From positions 2,997,501 through 3,061,500 of the forward strand of contig NZ_CP117437.1 of assembly GCF_030687535.1 (NCBI RefSeq): a DNA stretch of 64,000 nucleotides, given 5' to 3'. The translations under genes were made by a program, and so were the position numbers. Below, piece by piece: positions 54,375 to 63,351 of this stretch (positions are counted from its first letter, which is position 1; each line of letters opens with the position of its first letter). The notes beneath the pieces are model-generated. The model made no database searches and was not told where the DNA came from. It was given only the letters and a program-made list of their open reading frames with translations. The DNA comes from Pseudomonas sp. FP2335 (lineage in GTDB: Bacteria; Pseudomonadota; Gammaproteobacteria; Pseudomonadales; Pseudomonadaceae).

Positions 54375-55289
54375 TCAAATCCCCATTGCCCTGGGCTGCG
54401 CAAGGGGTTTGTTGCACAGGTAGATGCCCAGCAGGATCACTGCACCGCCCAGCAGCATGGGCGACGTCAGTTGCTCGTCGAGCAGTAGTGCGCCGCAGAT
54501 CACCGCGGTCAGTGGGTTGAGTGCAATAAAGACCCCGGCGCGGGTTGCACCGATGCGGCGGATACCGTCGTACCAGGCGATGTAGGCCAGTGCCGAGCCC
54601 AATACGCCGAGGTACAGCAGGCTTAGCCATTGCGGCAGATGGATCGCGGCCACCGCGGCCAGCGTGAGTTTGCCGCTGACGGCCGTGACGGTCGCGAGCA
54701 TGGCGGTACCCAGCAGGATGGACCACGTTACTGTTTGCAACGGCCCCAGGCTTTGGTTGAGGGTTCGTGAATACAGGGAGTACACGCCCCACCCCACCAC
54801 GCAGCCGAACACCAGCACGTCGCCCAGCCAGGCCTGGTCGGTGCTGATGAGTAGCTGTGGATTACGGCTGATGATGACCACACCCGCCCCGCCCAGGCAC
54901 AAGGCAATCCCCAGGCATTTGCCGGCGCCCAAGCGTTCTTTGAACAGCAGCCACGCGGCCAGACCGATAACCGCCGGGTTCAGTGCAACGATCAGGGATG
55001 CCCGCGACGCATTGATGTAGTGCAGGCCGTAGAAAAAACACAAGTTGTAGAAAAAAATCCCGAAGAACCCCAGCACGGCCAACTGCAACAGTTGCCCACC
55101 GCGTGGCCGCACCAGGCGCACGCGGGTAGCGCCCATGAAGCCCAGCAGCGCGGCGCTGGCCAACATAAACCGCAGGGTCGCCGCCAGCAGCGGGTCGACG
55201 CCGGTAGCCAGGTAACGTCCGGCAACGAAAGTGGCGCCCCAGATCATGGTCACGGCGCAAAGCTTCAGGTAGGTCAGGCGGTCAGTCAT
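54375..55289 (-). CDS. EamA/DMT-family transporter
   Basis: 304 residues in two EamA repeats of five helices each (VTMIWGATFVAGRYLA; IASRASLIVALNPAVIGLAAWLLFKERLG; TRAGVFIALNPLTAVICGALLLDEQL, cited in parts). Such carriers export amino acids, their derivatives or metabolites. The ATG at 55289 is preferred to a TTG three bases upstream. It diverges from the LysR gene at 55365 over 75 bp containing a palindrome, so LysR control of this exporter is likely. Confidence 0.88.
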   Translation of the reverse strand: MTDRLTYLKLCAVTMIWGATFVAGRYLATGVDPLLAATLRFMLASAALLGFMGATRVRLVRPRGGQLLQLAVLGFFGIFFYNLCFFYGLHYINASRASLIVALNPAVIGLAAWLLFKERLGAGKCLGIALCLGGAGVVIISRNPQLLISTDQAWLGDVLVFGCVVGWGVYSLYSRTLNQSLGPLQTVTWSILLGTAMLATVTAVSGKLTLAAVAAIHLPQWLSLLYLGVLGSALAYIAWYDGIRRIGATRAGVFIALNPLTAVICGALLLDEQLTSPMLLGGAVILLGIYLCNKPLAQPRAMGI

Positions 55290-55350
55290 CAACGGGGCTC
55301 TTTACGGTGGATATTGGCGTATCCTCCGGGTAATGACCGATCATCGTAAA

Positions 55351-55366
55351 ATGAGTAAATACTCAT
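55351..55366. promoter_or_regulatory. perfect inverted repeat overlapping the lysR start
   Basis: ATGAGTA-AA-TACTCAT is a perfect 7-bp-arm inverted repeat whose last two bases are the A and T of the LysR start codon at 55365. It lies in the 75-bp region between the EamA gene and lysR. A regulator bound here would block lysR translation initiation DNA and could act on the divergent promoter. Confidence 0.5.
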
Positions 55367-56234
55367 GACACTCACGCAACTGGAAATTTTTTCGCGGGTG
55401 GCGGAGCTGCACAGCTTCACCAGCGCAGCGCATCGGCTGGGTATCAGCCAATCGGCGGTATCCCATGCCATCAAGGCCCTTGAGCAGGAACTGGGCGTCG
55501 AATTGTTTCGGCGGCATCAGGCCCAGATCGAACTCAGCGATATCGGCCAGCAACTGGTCATGCGCGCCCGCACTCTGCTGGGCGTGGCCAATACCCTACA
55601 ACAGGAAGCTTCCGATGCCCGCGGCATGAAACGTGGCACGTTGCGCATCGGCTCTTTCGGCCCCACTGCGTCCAACCGCTTGCTGCCGCCCATCCTCACG
55701 CAGTTTCGCCACGAACATCCGGGGATTGAAGTGCACGTGGATGAAGGGCCGGACCGCCAGGTGCTGCAATGGCTGGACGAGCGGCGTGTCGATGTGGGTT
55801 TCGTGGTGCTCGAACAGGAGCGCCTCGATACCTTTGCGTTGTTCAAAGACCAGATGGTCGCCTTGCTGCCGGCGGCACATCCGCTGACTGCGCAGCCTAG
55901 CGTGGCGTTGAAGGCGCTGTGCAACGACCCGTTCATACTGACTGAGGCCGGTTCCTTGGAGTTGGTTTCACGGCTATTCAGCACTGCGCGACTGACACCC
56001 AAAGTACGCTACCGCTGCGCGCAATTGCTCAGTACGCTGGAGGCGGTCAGTCGCGGTGATGGCCTGAGCGTGGTGGCCGAGGCTTCATTGCCGCCAACGC
56101 CGGACCCGCGTTATGTCGTGCGCGCCCTATCCCCACCGGTCGTACGCGAAATCGGCCTGGGGGTGCTGGATCAACGCCAGGCGAGCCCGGCGACCCTGGC
56201 GTTCATTCAAATAGCACAACGGATTTATGGGTAG
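55365..56234 (+). CDS. LysR-type transcriptional regulator
   Basis: 289 residues. The N-terminal helix-turn-helix (LEIFSRVAELHSFTSAAHRLGISQSAVSHAIKALEQELG) is typical, followed by an effector-binding domain (GTLRIGSFGPTASNRLLPPIL, EGPDRQVLQWLDERRVDVGFV). No good ribosome-binding site precedes the ATG, which overlaps a palindrome. It is divergent from the EamA transporter, the probable target. The inducer is unknown, most likely a substrate of that exporter. Confidence 0.9.
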   Translation: MTLTQLEIFSRVAELHSFTSAAHRLGISQSAVSHAIKALEQELGVELFRRHQAQIELSDIGQQLVMRARTLLGVANTLQQEASDARGMKRGTLRIGSFGPTASNRLLPPILTQFRHEHPGIEVHVDEGPDRQVLQWLDERRVDVGFVVLEQERLDTFALFKDQMVALLPAAHPLTAQPSVALKALCNDPFILTEAGSLELVSRLFSTARLTPKVRYRCAQLLSTLEAVSRGDGLSVVAEASLPPTPDPRYVVRALSPPVVREIGLGVLDQRQASPATLAFIQIAQRIYG

Positions 56235-56352
56235 GCGCCTACTGGCCGAACGGCCAGGTACAGCGAGCTTAATTGCGCCGCGCCATCTATCATCGATTTA
56301 ATCTGAATTGCCATTCGGCGCTTTTCCCACCTTGCTACAGGCCGTTTCTTCC

Positions 56353-57894
56353 ATGCCCCTGACCCTCAACGGCCCGCGAAAACGCGCCACCCGCTCTATG
56401 ATCACCGTGCTCAGCGGGCTATTACCGATGGTTTTAGGCGTGGTCATTCTGTACTGGCAAGCCGAACGCACCCTACAGCAGAGTACTGCTCAGACCGCCC
56501 TTGAAGCGGTGCGTCAATTCGACCTGATGCTCGACAACACCGCCCTCGCCGCCCAGGCCCTGATTCCATTGGCCGGGCAGCCCTGTGATAACGCCGCGCA
56601 ATTGGCGTTGCGTGAACAAGTCACGCGCCGCCCGTTTGTGCGTGCCACGACGCTGTCCTGGCAGAGAAACATCTATTGCAGCTCACTGTTTGGCGGTGAG
56701 TACGCGTCGCCGGTGAACCCGGATGACTACGTTGAGGGCAATCTGTGGTTGATGAACGGCAACCCGGTGACCCCCGATACGGCGCTCCTGGTGTTTCGCC
56801 TGGTCGATGGCGACAAAGCCGCGTTTGCCTCGATTGACGGCTACCACCTGACCAACGCCCTGCGCCTGATCAGCCGCTACGCGCTGCTGGTCCTGCAAGT
56901 GGGGCCCAACTGGCTGGACGCCAGCGGCAAGGTGCATGACAGCGCCTTGCCGGAATTTGCCGTGGCGCATCATCATTTGGCCTCCACGCGCTATCACTAC
57001 AGCGTCGAGGCCGGCATGCCGTCCGGTGAAGTGTGGCGCTACATGGAAGCCCGCTACCCGGCGTTGTTCAGCCTGCTGGTGTTCTTCGGGATACTGGCCG
57101 GCGTCCTCGCGCATTGGCTGCAAAAGCGCTCCTGCGCGCCGACCCATGAGCTGCAACGGGCGTTGGGCGCCAACGAGTTCATACCGTATTTCCAACCCGT
57201 GGTGCGCGGCGATACCCGTGCGTGGGCCGGTTGTGAAGTGCTGATGCGTTGGCAGCATCCGAAGGAAGGCCTGGTGCGCCCGGACTTGTTCATTCCCCTG
57301 GCCGAGCACTCAGGCCTGATCGTGCCGATGACCCGCGCCCTGCTGCGCCAGACCGCCGCGCAGTTGGCACCGCACGCCGAGCGCTTCAGCCCGGGCTTCC
57401 ATATCGGCGTGAACATCACCGCACGCCATTGCGAAGACCTGGCGCTGGTTGAGGACTGTCGCGAATTCCTCGGCGCCTTCGCGCCTGGCCAGGTCACGCT
57501 GGTGCTCGAATTGACCGAACGCGAGCTGATCAAGCCGACCGATACAACCCGACGCTTGTTCGACGCCCTGCATGGATTAGGGGTGATGATCGCCATTGAT
57601 GACTTCGGTACTGGGCATTCCAGCTTGGGCTACTTGCGCAACTTCAATGTCGACTACTTGAAGATTGATCAAAGCTTTGTCGCCATGATCGGTGCGGATG
57701 CGCTCTCGCGGCATATTCTCGACAGCATCATAGAACTGTCCGGCAAGCTCGACCTGGGCATCGTTGCCGAAGGCGTGGAAACAGTCGAGCAATGCGAATA
57801 CCTGGCGGCACAAGGTGTGGACTTCCTGCAAGGTTACCTGTTCGGGCGGCCGTTACCCTGTGATGAATTCATTAAATCGCTGGGCAGCCATTGA
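56353..57894 (+). CDS. CSS-motif EAL-domain c-di-GMP phosphodiesterase
   Basis: 513 residues. Two membrane helices (about 20-38, ITVLSGLLPMVLGVVILYW; about 237-255, ALFSLLVFFGILAGVLAHWL) flank a periplasmic CSS domain with YCSSLFGGEY and a partner Cys in GQPCDN, the redox-controlled PdeC type. The EAL domain (about 265-510) has CEVLMRW in place of EAL (EVL), ELTERELI, AIDDFGTGHSSLGYL and LKIDQSFV, plus the Lys/Glu of AEGVET, so it should hydrolyse c-di-GMP. The ATG at 56353 is preferred to a TTG at 56308. It reduces c-di-GMP, favouring motility over biofilm (family knowledge). Confidence 0.9.
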   Translation: MPLTLNGPRKRATRSMITVLSGLLPMVLGVVILYWQAERTLQQSTAQTALEAVRQFDLMLDNTALAAQALIPLAGQPCDNAAQLALREQVTRRPFVRATTLSWQRNIYCSSLFGGEYASPVNPDDYVEGNLWLMNGNPVTPDTALLVFRLVDGDKAAFASIDGYHLTNALRLISRYALLVLQVGPNWLDASGKVHDSALPEFAVAHHHLASTRYHYSVEAGMPSGEVWRYMEARYPALFSLLVFFGILAGVLAHWLQKRSCAPTHELQRALGANEFIPYFQPVVRGDTRAWAGCEVLMRWQHPKEGLVRPDLFIPLAEHSGLIVPMTRALLRQTAAQLAPHAERFSPGFHIGVNITARHCEDLALVEDCREFLGAFAPGQVTLVLELTERELIKPTDTTRRLFDALHGLGVMIAIDDFGTGHSSLGYLRNFNVDYLKIDQSFVAMIGADALSRHILDSIIELSGKLDLGIVAEGVETVEQCEYLAAQGVDFLQGYLFGRPLPCDEFIKSLGSH

Positions 57895-57945
57895 ATAGCC
57901 GGCCACTAACAAGCTGAAATAATGTTGTTTACACAAAAGACGTGA

Positions 57946-57974
57946 TTTACTCGTGGCGGATTAACTACTACAAT
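57946..57974 (+). promoter_or_regulatory. probable sigma70 promoter of the MvaT-family gene
   Basis: TTTACT, 17-bp spacer, TACAAT; the -10 box matches five of six consensus bases. It lies about 120 bp upstream of the TTG start, in an AT-rich stretch, the kind of DNA H-NS-like proteins bind, which would suit autorepression. Confidence 0.5.
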
Positions 57975-58092
57975 TTTTCATGCCTGTGCAGAACTCGCAA
58001 AAAGCGCCACTTTCTTTAAGTCACCTTAAAGCCGTTGGCTCATAGCTTTGTCTGCAGTTGTATCCGCCAACTACACTATTGGAGTACAGATT

Positions 58093-58458
58093 TTGTCCAG
58101 ACTCGCCGAATTTCGCGCAGCAGAAAAAGCCCTTCAAGAGCAGCTGGCCCAGCTGGAGTCGCTGAAGAACGACGCTGGCCTGAAGAAAGAAATCGAATTC
58201 GAAGAAAAGCTTCAAGCGCTGATGAAAAGCTACGGCAAAGGCCTGCGCGACATCATCTCCATCCTTGACCCGAACCCGGGCAAGGCCAGCGCTGCAACCG
58301 CCAGCGCCCCGAAACAGCGCCGTGCACGTGTGGTCAAGGTCTACCAGAACCCGCACACCGGCGAACTGATCGAGACCAAAGGCGGTAACCACCGCGGCCT
58401 GAAAGCCTGGAAAGAACAGTACGGCGCCGCCACTGTAGATTCCTGGCTTCGCGGCTGA
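58093..58458 (+). CDS. mvaV: MvaT-family H-NS-like silencer (MvaU/MvaV)
   Basis: 121-residue xenogeneic silencer. The N-terminal coiled-coil oligomerisation part (SRLAEFRAAEKALQEQLAQLESLK, LKKEIEFEEKLQALM) joins by a Pro/Ala linker to the DNA-binding domain RRARVVKVYQNPHTGELIET, KGGNHRGLKAWKEQYG. The lead matches MvaV/MvaU more than MvaT (SRLAEFRAAEKA instead of SLINEYRATEE). The start is TTG at 58093 with GGAG upstream; the frame runs open 15 codons further. It binds AT-rich DNA and represses acquired genes in Pseudomonas. A strong terminator follows. Confidence 0.92.
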   Translation: MSRLAEFRAAEKALQEQLAQLESLKNDAGLKKEIEFEEKLQALMKSYGKGLRDIISILDPNPGKASAATASAPKQRRARVVKVYQNPHTGELIETKGGNHRGLKAWKEQYGAATVDSWLRG

Positions 58459-58477
58459 TCAACACGCACTAACAAAG

Positions 58478-58503
58478 AGCCCCGCACTTGCGGGGCTTTT
58501 TTT
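58478..58503 (+). terminator. intrinsic terminator of the MvaT-family gene
   Basis: AGCCCCGC-ACTT-GCGGGGCT followed by seven Ts, 20 bp after the stop codon; an 8-bp GC stem with T-tract. Confidence 0.93.
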
Positions 58504-58570
58504 GCTTCAGGGTTCGAAAACGAACTTAACTAACATTTCATATTGTTCAAACGCGTTCGGTGTATCGCGC

Positions 58571-59107
58571 TCAAAGTTTCAAGCTGTCACGTACCGAACT
58601 GACTTCGTCCTTACTGGCGTCGTACGCTTGGGCTTGGCCTGCGTATGAAAAAACATACGCCTTATCCGCATCAATCGCGCCCACCAATGTTTGCGAAATC
58701 ACGCGCCGGCCATTCTCGGTAATCACACAAGTAGTTTCCAGGGCGTCGAGACGGCTCAAGGTCGTCGTGTGCATCTTACTGCACACGCTTTGATAGCCGC
58801 TGCGGGCGAAATCTTTCTGGATGGATTTACGCATTTCCATCAATACGCCCTCAAGATTAACTCTGTGCCCCTCTTCAATCGGTGTGCCGGTCAATTCCAT
58901 GACCATCAGCGTCAAGCCATTTTCATCATTCTTGATCGCGCGCTGGCGCGACACTGCCTGAGGAGGAACGGGCGCTTCGCCGTCGGGTGTGACTTCCTCG
59001 ACTTGCCAACCACTGGGCCAATGGATTTGCGGCTCGGTCGCCAATGCAAAGGGGCTGGCCAGCAGCAAACACACAGCGCTCAACAACGCTTTACGTAATT
59101 CGATCAT
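58571..59107 (-). CDS. exported DUF4946-like protein
   Basis: 178 residues. The signal peptide (about 1-23, ALLSAVCLLLASPFALA) predicts a periplasmic product. The mature part has IHWPSGWQVEEV near its start, LTLMVMELTGTPIEEGHRVNLEG in the middle and two Cys in SVCSKMHTTT and ETTCVITENG that could pair. I take this as the Pseudomonas DUF4946 type; no function is known to me. The start ATG 59107 is chosen over a GTG at 59119. It converges with the mvaV gene. Confidence 0.72.
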   Translation of the reverse strand: MIELRKALLSAVCLLLASPFALATEPQIHWPSGWQVEEVTPDGEAPVPPQAVSRQRAIKNDENGLTLMVMELTGTPIEEGHRVNLEGVLMEMRKSIQKDFARSGYQSVCSKMHTTTLSRLDALETTCVITENGRRVISQTLVGAIDADKAYVFSYAGQAQAYDASKDEVSSVRDSLKL

Positions 59108-59302
59108 TGCAAAAAACACCAGAGGGCCAAGCGTTAAAGTTTGAGCCCCGCCCCTGCTGGTCGCAAGGCCTGCGTGGGCTTTTTAATTTGGCGCCGGGGT
59201 CGGGGCTTGCGTATCATGGCACGGCTGCACGGATGCCGGCCGCAAGCCAAGGAACCGCTCCTTATAGGAGTTGCGTTTGCCCCATTTTTTTCTGGAGGGC
59301 CC

Positions 59303-59824
59303 ATGAGCCTGCACGAACTGAACACCTTCCCGGGCGTCACCGCCCAACCTGATACCGCGACCGCGAACTTCGTGTTCAATCACACCATGTTGCGGGTCAA
59401 AGACATCACCAAGTCGCTGGATTTCTATACGCGCGTCCTGGGTTTCTCGCTGGTTGAGAAGCGTGACTTCCCGGAAGCCGAATTCAGCCTGTACTTCCTG
59501 GCCCTGGTGGACAAGTCCCAGATTCCAGCCGACGCGGCTGAGCGCACGCAGTGGATGAAGTCGATCCCGGGCATCCTGGAACTGACCCACAACCACGGCA
59601 CCGAAAACGACGCTGACTTCGCCTACCACAACGGCAATACCGACCCGCGCGGCTTTGGCCACATCTGCATCTCGGTGCCGGATATTGTTGCCGCCTGCGA
59701 ACGTTTCGAGGCCCTGGGCTGTGATTTCCAGAAACGCCTGAGCGATGGCCGCATGAAGAGCCTGGCGTTCATCAAGGACCCGGATGCGTACTGGGTCGAA
59801 ATTATTCAGCCAGCACCGCTGTAA
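59303..59824 (+). CDS. gloA: glyoxalase I (lactoylglutathione lyase)
   Basis: 173-residue metalloenzyme that isomerises the methylglyoxal-glutathione hemithioacetal to S-lactoylglutathione. The N-terminal [23 protein letters not shown] and the middle [12 protein letters not shown] carry His and Glu metal ligands; [13 protein letters not shown] and the terminal YWVEIIQP supply the second pair. The length equals the monomer-repeat type known from P. putida. The frame is open 54 codons upstream, but GGAGGG precedes the ATG at 59303 by about 6 bp. A shared terminator follows. Confidence 0.95.
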   Translation: MSLHELNTFPGVTAQPDTATANFVFNHTMLRVKDITKSLDFYTRVLGFSLVEKRDFPEAEFSLYFLALVDKSQIPADAAERTQWMKSIPGILELTHNHGTENDADFAYHNGNTDPRGFGHICISVPDIVAACERFEALGCDFQKRLSDGRMKSLAFIKDPDAYWVEIIQPAPL

Positions 59825-59826
59825 AC

Positions 59827-59857
59827 AAAAAACCCCATGATCACTCATGGGGTTTTT
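59827..59857. terminator. bidirectional terminator between gloA and ahpF
   Basis: AAAAACCCCATGA-TCAC-TCATGGGGTTTTT is a perfect 13-bp stem including T5 on both strands, right after the gloA stop and 18 bp from the ahpF stop. Confidence 0.93.
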
Positions 59858-59874
59858 CATTTCAGCCAGGCAAC

Positions 59875-61431
59875 TTACGACGTGCGGATCAAGTGATCAA
59901 AAGCACTCAGGGAAGCCTTGGCGCCCTCGCCTACGGCAATCACGATCTGCTTGTACGGCACAGTCGTTACATCACCGGCGGCGAACACCCCTGGCAGTGA
60001 CGTCTCGCCACGGGCATCGACGATGATCTCGCCACGGGGCGACAGTTCGACAGTGCCTTTGAGCCAGTCGGTGTTGGGCAGCAAACCGATCTGTACGAAA
60101 ATGCCTTCCAGATCGACCGTCTTGAACTCGCCGCTGTCGCGATCCTTGTAGGCCAGGCCGGTCACTTTCTGGCCATCGCCTTTGACCTCGCTGGTCAGCG
60201 CGCTGGTAATCACATCCACGTTGGGCAGGCTGTGCAGCTTGCGTTGCAACACCGCGTCGGCGCGCAGCTTGCTGTCGAATTCCAGCAAGGTTACGTGGCT
60301 GACGATACCGGCCAGGTCGATGGCCGCTTCCACGCCAGAGTTACCGCCGCCAATCACCGCTACGCGTTTGCCCTTGAACAGCGGACCATCACAGTGCGGG
60401 CAGAAGCACACGCCCTTGGCTTTGTATTCCTGCTCGCCCGGCACACCCATTTCACGCCAACGGGCGCCGGTGGCCAGGATTACGGTCTTGGACTTGAGGG
60501 TCGCACCGCTTTCGAAGCGGATTTCGTGCAGTTCACCGGGGTTCTTCGCCGGGATCAGGGCACTGGCGCGCTGCAAGTTCATGATGTCCACGTCGTACTG
60601 GCGCACATGCGCCTCAAGGGCACTGGCCAGTTTCGGCCCTTCGGTTTCCTGTACCGAGATAAAGTTCTCGATGGACATGGTGTCCAGCACTTGGCCACCA
60701 AACCGCTCGGCGGCGACACCCGTGCGGATGCCTTTACGCGCAGCGTAGATCGCAGCGGACGAACCAGCCGGACCGCCACCCACGACGAGCACATCAAACG
60801 CGTCTTTGGCGCTGATCTTCTCGGCGGCTTTTTCGAGGCCGCTGGTATCGAGCTTGGCGAGGATTTCTTCCAGGCCCATGCGGCCCTGACCGAAGTTCAC
60901 ACCGTTGAGGTAAACGCTTGGCACCGCCATGATCTGGCGCTCATCCACTTCTGCCTGGAACAGCGCGCCGTCGATGGCGACGTGGCGGATATTCGGGTTG
61001 AGCACGGCCATCAGGTTCAGCGCCTGGACCACATCCGGGCAGTTCTGGCAGGACAGCGAGAAGTACGTCTCGAAGTTGAACTCGCCTTTCAGGGCGCGGA
61101 TCTGTTCAATCACCTCGACACTGGCCTTCGACGGGTGGCCACCGACTTGCAGCAGGGCCAGCACCAGCGAAGTGAACTCATGGCCCATCGGGATGCCGGC
61201 AAAACGCAGGCTGATTTCGGCACCCGGACGATTGATCGAAAACGATGGTTTGCGCGCATCATTGCCATCGGTTTTCAGGGTAATCAGCGTGGTGAGGCTG
61301 GTAACGTCCTGCAACAGGGCCAGCATTTCCTGGGATTTCGCGCCGTCATCGAGGGAGGCGACGATCTCAATCGGCTGGGTGACCCGTTCCAGGTATGACT
61401 TCAACTGAGCTTTAAGATTGGCGTCCAACAT
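59875..61431 (-). CDS. ahpF: alkyl hydroperoxide reductase subunit F
   Basis: 518-residue flavin disulfide reductase that transfers NADH electrons to AhpC. The N-terminal domain of two thioredoxin folds (1-200) has the Cxx[11 protein letters not shown]; the FAD site is [19 protein letters not shown]; the thioredoxin-reductase-like CxxC is [18 protein letters not shown] site [15 protein letters not shown]; and the FAD end [19 protein letters not shown]. All parts are complete and the length is standard. It lies 120 bp downstream of ahpC with an intercistronic hairpin, so its level probably stays below AhpC. OxyR control is expected in Pseudomonas. Confidence 0.97.
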   Translation of the reverse strand: MLDANLKAQLKSYLERVTQPIEIVASLDDGAKSQEMLALLQDVTSLTTLITLKTDGNDARKPSFSINRPGAEISLRFAGIPMGHEFTSLVLALLQVGGHPSKASVEVIEQIRALKGEFNFETYFSLSCQNCPDVVQALNLMAVLNPNIRHVAIDGALFQAEVDERQIMAVPSVYLNGVNFGQGRMGLEEILAKLDTSGLEKAAEKISAKDAFDVLVVGGGPAGSSAAIYAARKGIRTGVAAERFGGQVLDTMSIENFISVQETEGPKLASALEAHVRQYDVDIMNLQRASALIPAKNPGELHEIRFESGATLKSKTVILATGARWREMGVPGEQEYKAKGVCFCPHCDGPLFKGKRVAVIGGGNSGVEAAIDLAGIVSHVTLLEFDSKLRADAVLQRKLHSLPNVDVITSALTSEVKGDGQKVTGLAYKDRDSGEFKTVDLEGIFVQIGLLPNTDWLKGTVELSPRGEIIVDARGETSLPGVFAAGDVTTVPYKQIVIAVGEGAKASLSAFDHLIRTS

Positions 61432-61460
61432 ACGGGCGATTTCCTTTAATTCTGGGTAAA

Positions 61461-61495
61461 AAAAACGCCCGAGCGAATCTCGCCCGGGCGTTTTT
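61461..61495 (-). terminator. intercistronic terminator between ahpC and ahpF
   Basis: AAAAACGCCCG ... CGGGCGTTTTT is a long stem with a second inner pair (GCG/CGC). Read on the minus strand it follows ahpC and ends in a run of eight Ts. It should end most ahpC transcripts and allow limited read-through into ahpF. Confidence 0.8.
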
Positions 61496-61551
61496 GAGGG
61501 CGGTTGCAGCTGACTTAAGGTGCGGATACCCGCCCTGGATACTTCATTGAC

Positions 61552-62115
61552 TTAGATCTTGCCGACCAGGTCCAGGGACGGAGCCAGGGTGGCCTCGCCT
61601 TCTTTCCACTTGGCTGGGCACACTTCGCCCGGGTGGGCAGCGACATACTGGGCAGCCTTGATTTTGCGCAACAGCTCGGAAGCGTCACGGCCAACACCGC
61701 CGTCGTTCAGCTCAACGATCTTGATCTGACCTTCTGGGTTGATCACGAAAGTACCGCGGTCAGCCAGGCCTGCCTCTTCGATCAGGACGTCGAAGTTGCG
61801 GGAGATGGTCAGGGTCGGGTCGCCGATCATGGTGTACTGGATCTTGCCGATGGCTGGCGAGGTGTTGTGCCAGGCAGCGTGGGCAAAGTGGGTGTCGGTG
61901 GAAACGCTGTAGATTTCGACGCCCAGTTTCTGGAATTCGGCGTAGTTGTCAGCCAGGTCTTCCAGCTCGGTTGGGCAAACGAAGGTGAAGTCGGCTGGGT
62001 AGAAGAACACGACGGACCATTTGCCTTTCAGGTCAGCGTCAGACACATCTACGAAGTTGCCGTTTTTGTATGCGGTAGCTTTGAACGGTTTTACTTGGCT
62101 GTTGATGATAGGCAT
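61552..62115 (-). CDS. ahpC: alkyl hydroperoxide reductase subunit C (peroxiredoxin)
   Basis: 187-residue typical 2-Cys peroxiredoxin. The peroxidatic Cys is in [17 protein letters not shown]; the resolving Cys in [10 protein letters not shown] near the C-terminus. It reduces H2O2, peroxynitrite and alkyl hydroperoxides, regenerated by AhpF. The complete YF-like C-terminal helix suggests a peroxide-sensitive enzyme, though it ends SLDLVGKI. Start [11 protein letters not shown] is canonical, with ACGGAGAG upstream. 132 bp separates it from the integrase gene on the same strand. Confidence 0.97.
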   Translation of the reverse strand: MPIINSQVKPFKATAYKNGNFVDVSDADLKGKWSVVFFYPADFTFVCPTELEDLADNYAEFQKLGVEIYSVSTDTHFAHAAWHNTSPAIGKIQYTMIGDPTLTISRNFDVLIEEAGLADRGTFVINPEGQIKIVELNDGGVGRDASELLRKIKAAQYVAAHPGEVCPAKWKEGEATLAPSLDLVGKI

Positions 62116-62206
62116 CGTTGACTCTCCGTCAGGGGTTAAGAAGTTGATGAAGTGAATCCTACCCAGTCTCTGGGCCGATGGCTCATTGGCAAACCTGATG
62201 CTCGCG

Positions 62207-62221
62207 ATTGGCTTTGTCTAT
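62207..62221. promoter_or_regulatory. partial OxyR-type half-site upstream of ahpC
   Basis: ATTG-N7-CTAT agrees with one half of the OxyR motif (ATAG-N7-CTAT) at 7 of 8 positions, about 95 bp before the ahpC start. The second half-site at the proper spacing is poor. Confidence 0.3.
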
Positions 62222-62248
62222 CAGCTAACCGTATTAATAGAAGAAATC

Positions 62249-63181
62249 TTAAAGCAGCGGCTGCGTTGCCAGGGTCATCCCGAGAAAGGGTGTCGCTTCA
62301 ACATAGCGCATGGCGGATTTCATGTCGCTCCAGCCGACGTAACTCATCAACGACTTCAAATCCCAGCCGCTGCGATGGGCCCAGGTCGCAAAGCCACGGC
62401 GCAATGAGTGGCTGGTGTACGCGTCGGCTGCAATACCCGCACGCTCCAACGCCTGGCGCAACAATGGAATTACGCTGTTGGGGTGCAACCCCTCCTCGCT
62501 CAGGTTGCCCCAGCGATCAATCCCGCGAAAAACCGGGCCACGCACCAGCGCCGAAGCGCTGAGCCACTCGCTGTAGGCCTGCACCGGGCATAGGCGCAGC
62601 AACGCTGGGGTCTGATAGGTCTTGCCAAGGTTGTCCCGATCACTTTTGCTGCGCGGCAGATACAGGCTGATGCCGGCGCCGGGGGTGGCCTGCACGTGTT
62701 CGATCGCCAGGCGGCAGAGTTCATCACTGCGAAAGCCACGCCAGAAGCCCAACAGAATCAGCGCAGTGTCGCGTTTGGCGCGTAACAGCCGTGGTTGATC
62801 GTGGTCTTGAGCGGCGGCTTGCGCTTGAGTCGCCAGAGACGCCACCACCTGTTCCAGGTGCTTTAGCTGCAGTGGCTCGGCCTGTTTCTCTTGTGCCGGA
62901 TGCACGGCACGAATCCCCTTGAGCACCTTGCGAACCACCGGCGCTTTTGTCGGGTCAGGAAAGCCCTGGCTCGTATGCCACTGCGCCAATGCCGAGAGGC
63001 GCAGCTTCAAGGTGTTGATCGCCAGCACACCGGCATGCGCGACCAGGTAGCGCGCCACGCTGTCACTGGTGGCTGGCAGGAATCCGCCCCAGCTCACTTC
63101 GAAATGCTCGATGGCTGCGCGATAGCTGCGCCGCGTGTTGTCGCGGGTGGCGGCATTTAGATAACGGTCCAGATCGCTCAT
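62249..63181 (-). CDS. tyrosine recombinase/integrase
   Basis: 310-residue site-specific recombinase of the lambda-integrase class. The N-terminal SAM-like core-binding domain (1-110: YLNAATRDNTRRSYRAAIEHFE) is followed by the catalytic domain with Arg151 (GFRSDEL), a Lys in LPRSKSDRDNLG, His258-x-x-Arg261 (HSLRRGF), Trp in YVGWSDMKS and Tyr293 (MRYVE). All catalytic residues are present, so it should be active. No att sites, phage genes or tRNA adjoin it in the window. It is divergent, 170 bp, from a KfrA-like gene; this pairing recurs in pseudomonads to my knowledge and may be a resident element. Confidence 0.9.
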   Translation of the reverse strand: MSDLDRYLNAATRDNTRRSYRAAIEHFEVSWGGFLPATSDSVARYLVAHAGVLAINTLKLRLSALAQWHTSQGFPDPTKAPVVRKVLKGIRAVHPAQEKQAEPLQLKHLEQVVASLATQAQAAAQDHDQPRLLRAKRDTALILLGFWRGFRSDELCRLAIEHVQATPGAGISLYLPRSKSDRDNLGKTYQTPALLRLCPVQAYSEWLSASALVRGPVFRGIDRWGNLSEEGLHPNSVIPLLRQALERAGIAADAYTSHSLRRGFATWAHRSGWDLKSLMSYVGWSDMKSAMRYVEATPFLGMTLATQPLL

Positions 63182-63203
63182 GGGAAGCCTATTCGTACCG
63201 CTT

Positions 63204-63215
63204 GCGTATGTACGC
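63204..63215. promoter_or_regulatory. candidate operator near the integrase start
   Basis: GCGTA-TG-TACGC is an inverted repeat 23 bp before the integrase start. It shares GTATGTA with the stronger repeat at 63303, suggesting one regulator binds both. Confidence 0.45.
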
Positions 63216-63302
63216 GCGGCTAAAACGTCGATGACACGGGATAATACGCCAATATCCCATCTGTTAATTGATGAATTTCAACGGGTTTTTATTCGTGATA
63301 AG

Positions 63303-63318
63303 GTATGTATCTACATAC
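63303..63318. promoter_or_regulatory. candidate operator upstream of the KfrA-like gene
   Basis: GTATGTA-TC-TACATAC is a perfect 7-bp-arm inverted repeat, 34 bp before the ATG of the KfrA-like gene. Plasmid KfrA proteins repress their own promoter by binding repeats of this kind, so an autoregulatory role is reasonable. Confidence 0.55.
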
Positions 63319-63351
63319 TACGTACCACAGTACTAAATCGACGGAGACCCC

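Noticed and set aside
56242..56257. CTGGCC-GAAC-GGCCAG hairpin after the second lysR gene as a terminator
   Set aside because: Short stem and no T-tract; not enough to call a terminator.
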